NCBI RefSeq assembly: GCF_020080835.1
Contig: NC_058160.1
Location: 28,941,152-29,005,151 of the forward strand
DNA from: Cotesia glomerata
Lineage: Eukaryota > Arthropoda > Insecta > Hymenoptera > Braconidae
Length of the DNA: 64,000 nt
Reading direction: 5' to 3'
The notes under the pieces are model-generated. The model searched no databases and was not told the DNA's origin. It was given only the letters and a program-made list of their open reading frames with translations. Made by a program: the position numbers and the translations under genes. Below, one piece after another: positions 1 to 12,100 of the stretch; the first letter of the stretch is position 1, and each line of letters opens with the position of its first letter.

Positions 1-151
1 GATGCTTCCTGAAAACTGCAGTAGATATATTTTCTGAACTCGGTGAAAAATCATTTTTCCCGTTACTGGTTTCACTATCATTGTCTTTAATAATCCGTGG
101 TGGATCTTGATCACGATATGTCCTCCGCTGGCTTTTTGATATTTCGCACAT
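1..151 (-). CDS. Amino-terminal part of an unidentified protein (partial)
   Basis: The reverse strand has an ATG at 151-149 followed by about 50 codons without a stop, running off the left edge. The peptide begins MCEISKSQRRTYRDQD and continues hydrophilic, rich in Ser, Asn, Asp, Lys and Arg, with no signal peptide or membrane segment. Base composition here is clearly less AT-rich than the flanking DNA, and A-rich sequence at -3 suits a start. A donor-like GTGAGT on the same strand near 266-261 suggests a 5' untranslated exon just upstream, spliced to an acceptor between about 150 and 200. I do not recognise the family. The gene would be divergent from the DLD gene, with roughly 1.2 kb between the two starts. 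Confidence 0.5.
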   Translation of the reverse strand, partial: MCEISKSQRRTYRDQDPPRIIKDNDSETSNGKNDFSPSSENISTAVFRKH

Positions 152-1168
152 TTTTTATTTTTTATATAAATATATATGAGTATATTCTGGTCTGTTTATT
201 TTGTTACTTTTACTTTTTTATACTCGCAACAATATAGACCAGTAGATCGGAGATTATAAGTACTCACGGGTCCAGAGTACCAAAGTCTTTCAATTTAAAT
301 TCTTTTTTCACAAAAACTAAAATTTTAAGATTAAAATAATTATAATTATTCTTAAAATAAAATAAATACATATACATTAAATATTTTCATACTTATAAAA
401 CAAAATTGACAATTTTTCAGTATGTTGTATAATATTGAACAATTTAAAGAGTTTGTAAATCAATTTTTTAATGCTAAGATTTTAAAATAAAAAAATAATT
501 ATCAATGACAGGATCACAGACACATTTAATCTTGAATTAAAGTTGTAGGTGGTCTTTTTTCATTTGTCTCAAGATAAGTGTATACGTATGACTGAGCGTG
601 ACGTACTTACATACTGTAAAAACGATCAGTAATAACAACAACAACAACAGCAGCAACTAAACTTCGACCGTCACTATAATAGCCTGTAATATTTTTGCTA
701 TCTCTGCGTTGGGGAGTTTGGGGTGATTTTTAAACAAGTGGGAGAAATTTCTTTATTCTCCATGTTGTGATGCGTCATCGAAAGGACATCTGTCGCCTGT
801 CGTACTTTACTTGCATGCGTTTTTGCTCCCACTTACTCAATATTATCCTACGGTTTATTTTTTTTTCGTTTATTTGTTTAAAATGACCCATAACTACGTA
901 TATATTTCAATATTTCAATAATCATGACTTTTTTTAACATATTATCAAGTAAAATAATTATTTAAATAAATTTACTAAAAAAAAGTTAATTATAATATTT
1001 TTTAAAAAATTATGATGTAAAAAAAGCTTATTAAAATTATTACGTCATCATTAAATAATTATTAAATTATTACATAAATTATTGATACGTATTTATAATT
1101 TATTTTTTGATTTTTGATATGTCATTCAACTTTTACGTTCTCAATTGCGCATCAATAACACAACAGCT
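152..1168. other. Intergenic spacer with no recognised gene
   Basis: About 1 kb between the leftward partial gene and the DLD promoter. It holds a CAA/CAG-type short repeat near 635-655 and a moderately GC-richer stretch at about 590-850 that may be promoter or 5' untranslated sequence of the leftward gene. The remainder (860-1130) is very AT-rich. No open frame here looks coding. Confidence 0.4.
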
Positions 1169-1206
1169 GGCGCCATCTTTATTTCAAACGGAAACCAATA
1201 TCGATA
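1169..1206 (+). promoter_or_regulatory. DLD core promoter elements: YY1-like site and DRE
   Basis: GGCGCCATCTT at 1169-1179 is the reverse complement of the YY1/Pho-type core AAGATGGCGCC. TATCGATA at 1199-1206 is an exact DNA-replication-related element, bound by DREF in Drosophila and common at housekeeping promoters without a TATA box. They lie about 180 to 210 bp upstream of the DLD ATG, a fitting place for a housekeeping enzyme. The match to motifs is seen directly; the binding is inferred. Confidence 0.55.
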
Positions 1207-1381
1207 GTATATTTTCGAGATTTCGATAATTAAAACCTAGAAGATTATGAAACAATAGCCTGAAAAAAATTTTAGTAATTTTTGATGTTCACTGCCTGAC
1301 TTTTTTTTTTAATAATCTGGTTGAAACATCTGTAAAATAAATTTATTCGTTTAAAATAAAAGATTATTTAAAAAAGACACA

Positions 1382-4198
1382 ATGCAGGCTAATTTATGGA
1401 ATTTAGTGGCGACAGTTAAGGTACGTTATTGTTATTTATTTTTTTTTTAATTAACTTGCATGGGGTGTAGGTTAACCTTTTCTGAATAATTTTTAATTTA
1501 CAAGAACAGCTATCAAATTTAATTATCATTATTGTCATAATTATTTTTATTTTCATAATAGTCAAATTGTTATGATCATTTAAAAAAATAAATTCAATTG
1601 TTACATATTTTTATAGCCTGGAAGCATTAAACGTGTCATAAATCCAACACTATCAGTTCTACAGCAGAGAAGATACGCAAGTACCCTAGATGCTGATATT
1701 GTGGTTATTGGTGCTGGCCCAGGTGGTTATGTTGCCGCTATCAAAGCAGCACAGCTAGGAATGAAAACTGTATGTGTTGAAAAAAGTCCAACTCTTGGTG
1801 GTACTTGTCTTAATGTAGGATGCATTCCATCAAAATCACTTTTAAATAATTCTCATTATTATCACATGGCTCATAGTGGTGATTTAACTAATAGAGGAGT
1901 TGTTGGTAAATAATAATAAATCATTAATAATATTTATTTATTTATTCATTTGAACGCCAATCGGCGTCATACAACAATTAATATATTCCTTAAATTATAA
2001 AATATAAATTATAAATTTTTTAATTCTGAAATTTTGGCTCGAAAATTTGACAGAAATAAATTTATTTGGTAATGCCTGGAAAAAATTAAAAAATTAACAG
2101 TGTTATTTATAATATTGCAAAATATGTTTCTAAATTCTAATAATATTATTAATAATATTGCAAAATATTGATATTATTGTATAGAAATTTATCTGTAATT
2201 TTAATTAAATTTTTTTTTTGCAGTTGGTGATGTAAAACTTAATCTAGATAAATTATTAGAACAAAAAGATAATGTTGTTAAAGCTCTAACTGGTGGTATC
2301 GCCGGTTTGTTTAAAAAAAATAAAGTTGAATGGGTAAAGGGCCACGGTAAAATAACTGGAAAGAATCAGGTGTCTGCATTAGGTCCAGATGGATCAGTTG
2401 CTACTACAATAAATACTAAAAATATTTTAATTGCTACTGGTAGCGAGGTAACACCATTTGGTGGGCTAGAAATTGATGAAAAACAAATAGTATCATCAAC
2501 AGGTGCTTTGTCTTTAAATCCAGTTCCCAAGAGATTGATTGTAATTGGAGCTGGTGTCATTGGTTTGGAGTTAGGATCCGTATGGCAAAGGTAATTAATT
2601 TTTTTGACAATAATATTTTAAATACTTAGATATTTTATTGATATTTAATTTAATAGATTGGGATCTGAAGTAACAGCCGTTGAATTTATGCCAACGATCG
2701 GAGGTGCTGGCATTGATGGAGAAGTCAGTAAAACAATGCAAAAAATATTCACCAAACAAGGTTTGAATTTTAAACTCAGTACTAAAGTTACTGGGGCTGA
2801 AAAAACTGGATCAGAAATAAAAGTTTCAATTGAGGATGCTAAAGATCCCAGTAAAAAAGAAACATTGGGTTGTGATGTACTTTTAGTTTGTGTTGGTAGA
2901 AGGCCCTATACTCAAAATTTGGGATTGGAAGATATGGGTATCGAAAGAGATGAAAAAGGTAGAGTTCCTGTAAATAATCGATTCCAAACTGTTGTACCTA
3001 AGTAAGTTTTACTACTTTTTTTTTTTTTTTCAACAGAAATTAATTCTTAATTATATTCATATAAAAAATTTACCTGTAAAATTATGGTGTTTCTTTTTTT
3101 AAGTATTTATGCTATTGGTGATTGTATCCACGGACCAATGTTGGCGCATAAAGCTGAAGATGAAGGAATTATCACTGTTGAGGGTATAGCTGGAGGTATA
3201 TTTATTTATTTATTTATTTATTTGAAAAGAAACGCCCTTGACAATTTACAATAATATATTACATTTTCATGTGTTGAATGTTTAGTTAATATTTATATAC
3301 AATAAATAACACCTGTAAAGAGAAGACAGATTTAAGAGATTTGAGAGAAGAGAAAACCAAAAAAAAAATTTTTTTTTTAAATTGATAATTGATAATTTAT
3401 AATTCAATATATTAATTAATCAATATATTTTTTATTGATAATAATTAATAACATTAAATTCAGCTATCACTTTACAATTTTAAAATTTTTTTTTAACAAA
3501 CAAATTTGTCCGAAACAATTATTTTTAAAAAATTGCATTTTTAATTTTTTTAAATTTCTACATGTCAATTTTTTTATAATTTTTTTTTTGCCATAATTTA
3601 TTTATTTAATAGTTTTAAGAATTTTCTAAACAAATAAATTATGACAAAAAAAAAGTAGAAAAACAAATTGACATGTGGAAATTTTAAAAAATAAAAAATG
3701 CAATTTTTTAAAAATAATTTTTTGGAAAAAATGTATTGAAAAAAATTAAAAAATGGTTAAGTGGCTGCTAACTTTAATGTAATTTTTCATTAATAAGTAT
3801 CGATGTTGTTATTGAACAATTTTTATTAATGAAATTTATATTTTAATTAGGCGCTGTACATATTGATTACAACTGCGTCCCAAGTGTCGTTTACACACAC
3901 CCGGAAGTAGCTTGGGTTGGAAAAACTGAAGAAGATTTGAAGAAAGAAAGTATCGATTTTAAAATCGGTAAATTCCCATTCATGGCAAACTCAAGAGCTA
4001 AAACAAACCTTGAGACTGATGGTTTCGTGAAAGTATTAGCTTGTCAGAAGACAGACAAAATTTTAGGAGTACATATGGTTGGTCCAGGTGCTGGAGAGCT
4101 TATCAATGAAGCTGTTCTTGCTATGGAATACGGAGCTAGTGCTGAAGATGTTGCACGAGTATGCCACGCACATCCAGTATGTATATTACTACTATAAC

Positions 4199-4230
<32 letters not shown>

Positions 4231-4329
4231 TATTGTTATTGTTATTGTTGTTATTTTTTTCAGACATGTGCGGAAGCTTTGAGAGAAGCTCATTTAGCTG
4301 CTTACTTTGGCAAGCCCATAAACTTTTAA
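1382..4329 (+). CDS. DLD: Dihydrolipoamide dehydrogenase, mitochondrial (E3)
   Basis: FAD flavoprotein that reoxidises lipoyl groups of pyruvate, 2-oxoglutarate and branched-chain dehydrogenase complexes and of the glycine cleavage system. Exons: 1382-1420, 1617-1905, 2224-2590, 2657-3001, 3104-3195, 3851-4176, 4264-4329; all GT-AG and in frame, giving 507 residues, normal for the family. Residues 1-40 are basic and lack acids (targeting peptide). Then come the FAD-binding GAGPGGYVAA, the redox disulfide motif GGTCLNVGCIPSK, an NAD-binding GAGVIGLELG, the second FAD motif IYAIGDC, and the C-terminal dimerisation domain. The catalytic His-Glu pair lies in HPTCAE; the last intron splits this motif between P and T. 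The protein ends in GKPINF. Introns carry repeat fragments. Confidence 0.97.
1930..1976 (-). repeat. LINE-like 3' tail in DLD intron 2
   Basis: Read on the reverse strand, a GACGCCGATTGGCGTTC block is followed by ATAAATAAATAA. The same kind of block runs into TAAA repeats at 47405-47460. This is the layout of a truncated non-LTR retrotransposon 3' end. No coding part is left. Confidence 0.4.
3200..3362 (-). repeat. LINE-like 3' end fragment in DLD intron 5
   Basis: Starts with TTTA repeats, then TTGAAAAGAAACGCC and a block shared with 23440-23950, including TTAAGAGATTTGAGAGAAGA. On the reverse strand it reads as a 3' untranslated fragment ending in TAAA repeats, as in truncated non-LTR elements. 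Confidence 0.45.
3453..3780. repeat. Palindromic MITE, TTAGCAGAC family (DLD intron 5)
   Basis: Left end reads CAGCTATCACTTTACAATTT; the right end has its imperfect inverse, AAGTGGCTGCTAACTTTAATG. Interior is AT-rich and self-complementary around about 3600. Same family as many others in this window. Confidence 0.6.
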
Positions 4330-4431
4330 ATAATTCATTATCTACATCTGCTTTTGATGCAGCGATCAGCAAGTTTATCTAGCTTGTATCTAGTAAACCA
4401 AACAACTTAAAAAAAAAATAAAAATTTTATT

Positions 4432-4437
4432 AATAAA
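4432..4437 (+). terminator. Poly(A) signal of DLD
   Basis: AATAAA about 100 bases after the DLD stop codon, in an A-rich stretch. It is the first good polyadenylation hexamer downstream. Confidence 0.5.
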
Positions 4438-4800
4438 GAAAACATTTAGATGCAGTACTTGATCCAACAGTCATTGCACCATATTTATTAAATATTATTT
4501 GAGGATTGTAAATATCAAACCAATTAAATACGTCACATCGTATAAATATGTACGATAATTGTAATTATTTTAAAAGTAATAATAAATTTAATAAAAATAA
4601 TTTAAATATCGAACATTTATTATTAAAAATATAATTATATTGACAATAGATGACATTTTTATTAAAAATATTGATTTAAAAAAAATTAAATTTTATAAGT
4701 TGTTAATTTAAAAAATTTATTTTTTTAATTTTGATTAAGTATTTAAAAAAAATTGAAAATTTATTTTTTCACACGCTAAAAAATAATATTTATATGAAAA

Positions 4801-4970
4801 TTAATTTAGCAGATACTCAATAATTTTAAGAATTTTTGTAACAAATAAATTATAGCAAAAAAAATTGACAAGTAAAAATTTTAAAATGCATTTTTTAAAA
4901 TAATTTTTTTGAACAAATTTATTTGTTAAAAAAAATTTAAAAATGGTCAAGTGACAGCTATCTTTAATAT
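4801..4970. repeat. Palindromic MITE, TTAGCAGAC family
   Basis: TTAATTTAGCAGATACTCAA at the left and GTCAAGTGACAGCTATCTTT at the right form inverted ends around an AT-rich, self-complementary body of about 170 bp. It lies between DLD and the DOCK gene. Confidence 0.6.
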
Positions 4971-5059
4971 CATAATATTTATGTATATTAAAAAATTAAT
5001 AAATTTAAAAGAGCCTTAAATTAAAATTATAAAAATTGATTTTGACAATTGTTTCTGAA

Positions 5060-5313
5060 TTTGTAAATGACCACGTGATCAAAAGTGATAGCTCTTTTAG
5101 TCGAGTGGTGTCGCACCACGGCAACGCTATTTAGTTTTAGTTAAGTAAAAATCGTGTGGCTGCGCGTGTGGCACTTGTATTTGGTGTGCAGCAACACACC
5201 CAGTGTTCTTAGTTCTAATGTTTGTGTTGTTTTCATATTTAACATGATGATAAACATTTTACGAATATAATAATAATAATTAAATATGTAGACAAAGTAA
5301 TAATAATATTAAA
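5060..5313 (+). promoter_or_regulatory. Probable promoter and 5' UTR of the DOCK gene
   Basis: A stretch less AT-rich than its surroundings directly upstream of the first coding exon. It has a small perfect hairpin, GTGGTG-TCG-CACCAC, at about 5105-5119, and GT-rich blocks. No TATA box is evident. Placed by position and composition only. Confidence 0.35.
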
Positions 5314-6181
5314 ATGTGGACCACCACTAAGACAACTAAATACGGCGTTGGTAAGATTTAAACATCATCATTAATTAAATATATTTAAAGTACCTTTCTA
5401 GATTTTTATTCATTTTTTGTAATATACCATGGCCCTCATCTGTCAAAAATTAATCAATACAACCATTATTAGTATTAGTATTATTTTTTTTAATTTTATT
5501 GTTGTGTGTGTGAGTGCTTGAGGAAACATTTTTTTAAATAAAAATATGTAAATATTTTTAAAAATTATTTTTTCAGATCCCGATTTATTTAATTTGTTTG
5601 ATTTATTTAATTATGAGATACGAACTGTAGTGTTTAAATAATATAAAATGATCAATGATTTTAAATGCCAATTAGACAGGATGGACAAAAAGGAACGTGC
5701 TCCGTAAACGTGAACACGCTGGTTTCAACGTGTGCGCGCGCGTATATTTTGCTACTCTCATGTATTGGTCCATTCATGCATTGATCGTATTCGAGTATAT
5801 ACTACCTAACAATGATGTATATAACATATCTACATACACCATTAATAATAATAATAATAATAATTACATAAAGTAAATGTAATGTAGGAACGGGTATTTG
5901 ATATGGCATGTAACAACAAGTACCGGGCCAGTCTTTTAAAGACTCAACAATCATCAATTGGTTCTAAATAAAAACCCCTTGAGATTTCTTTAAAGATTTT
6001 ATTTAGCTTTAAATAAAAATCTTTTTTATTTTTATTTAATACAGATAACTGATTATGATTAATCCAATCAAGTCAATAAATAATTACATATTTATTATTT
6101 CAAAGAATTTTTAAAAATGCAGAATGATTAATTTTGTTACATATGGTAGTGTTTAGGGTAATGGGCATAGTAGAGTACAGT

Positions 6182-6212
<31 letters not shown>

Positions 6213-9068
6213 TTGTATAGATCAGGTGGATCGGATAGCACTTGAAACAGGATCCACTTATAGAGTATTATACGCTTGAATAAATTCGTACTTAACATGT
6301 TATAAGTAATTTAGTAATTGAAACTTTCATGTCACATATTCTCACGCATTATTTATTTTATATTAGTTTCTCAAAATTATTTTTAATTAAAAAATTAGAA
6401 TATTGTTTGAGAATTGATGAAGAATTAAAAAAAAAATTTTTTTTTGTTATTTTTAAATTGATATTACTTTTTCAAAGTAAATTTGATGTTTGTACTTGAA
6501 ACTGTAATGTTAAATTACTGCTTTCGCGTTATTATATACCTAAAAACGTTCCGGGTGCCACGCAAGTTGGTAAACAAAAATAATAACTGTTTTTTAAGAT
6601 ATGTACTTTACTAAAGTATAATATCGAGTATATAAATTTATAAACCGCAACTGTGTATTTAAATTACTTGGTTTTAATTTTTTTTTCTTAAATAAAATGT
6701 TGAAATATTTAATAATAAAAATGAAGTATGCGTGAAATTTTTTTTTGCTTTAACTGCAAAATATTTTAAATAATAAAATAAAGATTATTACATATTGTTT
6801 GACATTTTAAGATTAAAAAAATTAACTCTTATTCATATTTTATTATAGGTAATTATCGTTACGAATAAAACAAATTATATTAAAATTTTTATACAGTAAT
6901 AATTGAAACTTTCTCTGTAATATAACAAGATTTAAAATTAATTTAAATATAAATAACATATTGGAAATTTTTTTTAAATATTATTAAGTTAAAAAATATT
7001 ATTTATTCCGTAGGCAAAAAATATTTTTTAGTTAAAAATTTTAAAATCTTGATGACAAATTATTACTACTCCATTTTTTTTTGCTATTTCTATTCCAAAC
7101 ATATACAGAGTATGAAGAAGTTGTGTACCCGCGTACGTCCCTCGAAAATAATGTTTTATATACCAAAAGGGAGAGCTATTGATTCGAATCCCCGGGAAAA
7201 CCTGGTAAGGGAAACCAGTGAGTTAAAGAAAGATAAAATTATTATTGTTGTTGTTATTATTATATAGAATAGGACAATAGTAGTAGTAGTAGTATTAGAG
7301 AATCACCCTCAAATCTTTTTTTTCTTTTTATTTTTATCCGTGTTTTATTACTACTATTACTGCCAAACTAATACTATGTCCATTAATTTTATATAAATAA
7401 TATAAAATATATAATTGGTTATTAAATTAATATGGGTTAATGTATTTAATGTATGTAACAAAAATAATGATGAAAAAAAATTTGTAAAAAAGAAAAACAT
7501 GTGTCAGACGAGAGAAGAAAAATAAGTCTAGAGAATACAGACGTCTTCAATAGAGGAACCATCGAGGCGATAGTGTATATATCTGCATATAGATATACTT
7601 AAACACTAATAGTAATAACAAGAGTACTTAGTGATGAAGATTGCATATACCATAGACTATTCAGCAAGTAAAATACAAATAAAGAGCTGTATAAGAGACT
7701 GCAAGCTACACTCAAGAGCAGCAGTATATATAGAGACTTTTTAGGAGTAAAAAGAAGGATGCGACAACCAACAAACCAACAGCCAAGAATAATCATCCAG
7801 TATAACTACACTTTGTAATACATCAGGCATAATATAATATAATGTAATATAAATATAAATATAAATGAAATAAGAGGGAGTAGAGGCTCATTGAGATGCA
7901 TCTCTCGTTCTCTTGTAATGTTTCTAGCTTTAACCGGAAGCCTGTATCATACACACATTGTCAACCGACATCCGGCGTCCAAAGTTCATAATATGAATTT
8001 ATAAATATATAAATCTCTTTTTTACTCTATTAATTTATTTTAGTGTTAATCAATTAATAAGTTAGTTTGTTAATAATAAAATTTTTTATGATTTAAGCCG
8101 TTTATAATTGGCGAGGAGATACTCGATATGGATTACCACTGGAAATTGGAGATACGCTCCACATTTTAGAAGAGTGTGCAGGTAATTGTTTTTTTTTTTT
8201 TGGTAAATATTTACAAGTGGGGTCAAGTATTTTAATTTTCATTTTTTTGAACGAAATTTCTATTTGATTTTATTGATATATTTTTTTTTAAATACATAAA
8301 AAAAAGAAAAATTAAAAAAAAAAAGCTGATCACAATTTTATAAATTTTCAAAAAAATTTATACATTTTTTTGAAAATTGTGATATTCAACTTTTTTTTTA
8401 AATTGTTCGTTTTTTTAAACGGAGAAAAAATTAAAAAATATTAATTTTTCATTTAGATATGGCCAAAAATAGCTTTGATCCCACTTGTAAATAATTCCTT
8501 TTTTTTTATTTTTTTTTAATTAATTAATTTGTTATTTTTATTTTTAGGATGGTATCGAGGCTTTTCAACCAAAAACCGAGCGGTTAAAGGAATATTTCCG
8601 AGTTCTTATATTCATCTTAAACCATGTAAAATCGAAAATGAAGGACTTTTTGAGTCAGTGATACCAGAAGAAGATCCTGTTGTACGCGAAGTTACTCTAG
8701 TTCTGCGAGAATGGGGTGGAATCTGGAAAAGACTTTATGTGGTAAGTAAATGTCTGCCAACTTTTTATTATTATTTTCTCTTCTCTGTTCAATCTCCGGA
8801 TGTTATATTAAAGAATGGCCTTCTCGGGCCAAGCAAGTACACAAGTACACTCAGACTTACTCGTGAATCACCAATGTAGTCATACTCCCACCTACCATAT
8901 ATCTTATCTTTTTTTTTGTCTACTTTGATGTTTATTATTTATTTTTAATGTTCTTTCATCATTTTAAGTATTTTTTAATTAATATTTATCATGACACATT
9001 AATTTTATCTATTATGAATAATGTATAATAGTTTTTTCTATTTATTTATTTATTTTATTATATATATA

Positions 9069-9121
<53 letters not shown>

Positions 9122-12100
9122 GGAACGAGAAATTTACAAGTTCAATACTCTGAGAAAAGTAATGAGAGAGCTGTTGGAGTGGCGGAGACAACTTCTAGGT
9201 GGTACGTTGACCACAGATCAAACGAGAGAATTGAAATTGAGAATCATCAACAAAGTCGACTGGGGAAACCGGTAAGTTTAGCAGCATGATCAGTTAAATT
9301 ATTACTAATTTTAATCTCAGGGTCTTTACCAATCGTAATGAATTTTTTATTTTAATAAGTTACCAAAATATATTGGGTAAAGTATTATAAAATATATAGT
9401 GGTCTTGGAATTTTTTTTACAAATTTCTAAGCAGTTTATTTTCTTCCAAAAATTGTACTTAGTTATAAATTTAAATTCTATTTTTTTATCATATTTTTAA
9501 CAATATTTAATTAATATAAAATAATTTTCAAATAAATAATTCAACTTGTGCTTTATAGTCATACTGTTAATGTTTTGTTACAAATGCTCAACTGATGAAA
9601 TCGTATTCGTATTATTCATCATTATTCATACAGACTTTAATGACGAAAAATAATAATAATAAAATATATAATTAAATTAAAATAACTAAAAAAATCATCA
9701 ATAATAATCATATACAATTAAAAAAATTTTTTTTATTTGACATTACTCATCCCATTATTATTTAAAAATAACAGATATTTTGATACGCATAAATATATGA
9801 ACTTATAGCATATAATTATGATTAGTATATATCACTTAAGAACATGCTATGACATATTTTTTCATTATAAAAATACAAAGCTACTTCTTATCTCTTATAA
9901 AGCAATTCGATACTGAGAGGCTACTTATTATTTTATTTATTATTTAATACAAGTACAAATAAGCTTTGTGAATAAATGAATAAGTAAACTATATACTAAA
10001 ACTTATAAATAGTTTACTAAATTTCAATTCACAAAAATATTTAATTGTTAAAAAAATAGTTCCAGGGCACTAGCTCAATTTTAAAATTTAATAAAACTGT
10101 TGATATATCTTATGGTAAATACTTATGGTTTAATTTTTTATTTTATTTTTTTCTGATGAATTAAAAAAGAAAAACAACTTTTTATTCCTTTTATTGTCTA
10201 CTTGATTATATAAAATAATATATAACACAAAGTAAGCTTATTCATATATTTATTTAGTTATTGAAAAAATAATTGCCTATGCTCAAGGACATTTATCAAA
10301 GAGCTAATTATGAAAAAGTACAAAGAAGAAATAATTATAAAATTTTATAGATTTTATTCCATCAATTGTTACAATAATCGATAAATAATTTTGGCACTTA
10401 AATATTTTAATAATTTGAGCAACTATTTCTACATAAATTAATTTATAAAAATTGATGAGTAAAAATTCGATGATATACTGAACACAATAACATACAATAT
10501 GCCCTGGACGGAATATTTCCATTAAAAAACTAAACATTATAATTATAATAATATTTAGTTGAACGATTTTATATAAAAATGAGGAACAAATGATATATTT
10601 CCGTCAATTAATTAATAAGAACAATATTAATTAATTACTAAATAGATTTAAAGTTTATATGTAATAATTCTAAAGTGCAAATGCATTTTTGTCAATTAAA
10701 TTATTGTTTGTGACAATATGTCACTGATATTGATCAAAGGTTATCTTTGTTCGTTATTCTTTTTGCAATAAGAATCGATTGAATCATACATAACACTATT
10801 GTACTGATTCAAAACATGTCTTTTTTTCATTTTAATTTCTAATTTACCTTTAGCATTAATTGTAAAATTTTATAACATATAATCAAACTGAATAATGCAT
10901 AATAATTACACTTTTTTTTACAATTAAAATAAAATAAAAATTATTCAAGTTTTAACAGTTTTTCCTAGATCATTTAACACGGAAAAAAATTATTGCTCAA
11001 AACGAGTAAGTGCCTTGAACAATAAATTTTATTGTTATTTATTTTGTTAAAAAAAAAAAAAAAATTACTATACCAATTATTTAAATCGAATAATTAAGGC
11101 ACCAGTGTATTATCACAAATAGCAACTAATAATTATGTTATTTAAATCTCGGTATCCTTTGAAAACTTTTCCATTTGCGGATAAATTGGTGACATTTCTA
11201 AAGTGCTAGGTGCCGACGGTACAGAAGCCGGTGACGCACCACTGCTTGAACCAACATGAAGACGACGGCATAATTCATCCAATACTTCATTAAATACCAT
11301 CATGTTCATATTTTGACCCAACAAATGAAGTAAAAGAAAATCTCCAACCTATAAAAAAAGAATTTATCAAAATAATGATAATTATTATTATAAATAAAAA
11401 TGAAAATACACTTACTTGTGTTTCACGAACAAGATTACCAGCTCCGGATGCTGTGCTGAACTTGAATCGTTTTTTAAGAATGGTTTCCCTTGTACTGGGT
11501 AATAAAACAACAGCCATACTGTATAGCAACGCAACACCCGACATAATAGCCAGTATGATAAACCAAAACCACAAAAATATGAATATTTTTTCATTAATGA
11601 TATTTAAAGCAAGCACACAAAGAGCGTCCAGTTTTTGTATGGATCCGGAAGCACCATATTTGTGGAATGTACATTTGGTCAAACGTGGGAATATTTCAAC
11701 CATTGGATCACTACGTTCGTCTTGATTCATCTGGCTGAATTTAACAACTTCTGTTCCGTATGTAAGAAAAGCACCACCCAGGAATGTATCAATGAAGAAC
11801 ATATTACCAACCTGGATAATGATAATGATTAATAATAAATATAATAAGGGTGTGCCAAAATTCAACTTCCGTGAGGAAGCTCTTTAAATTGGAATTTTTA
11901 GTTCCGCTTTTAACAAGAGTTGTGTTTGGGCATTTCTTGAGATTTTTTGAGGGTAAAGGATTTATTTGATTTTCATAAAATTTTTTAACAACAGTTTTGT
12001 TTAGGAATTTTTGCTGAAATTTTAAAATTTCAAAATTTGGCCCAACAAAACTCCTGTTAAAAAATTCTATAAAAATCAAATAAATTCCTTACCCTCAAAA

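Noticed and set aside
7181..7191. tRNA gene around the B-box-like sequence
   Set aside because: No acceptor stem, anticodon arm or A box could be folded from the upstream sequence.
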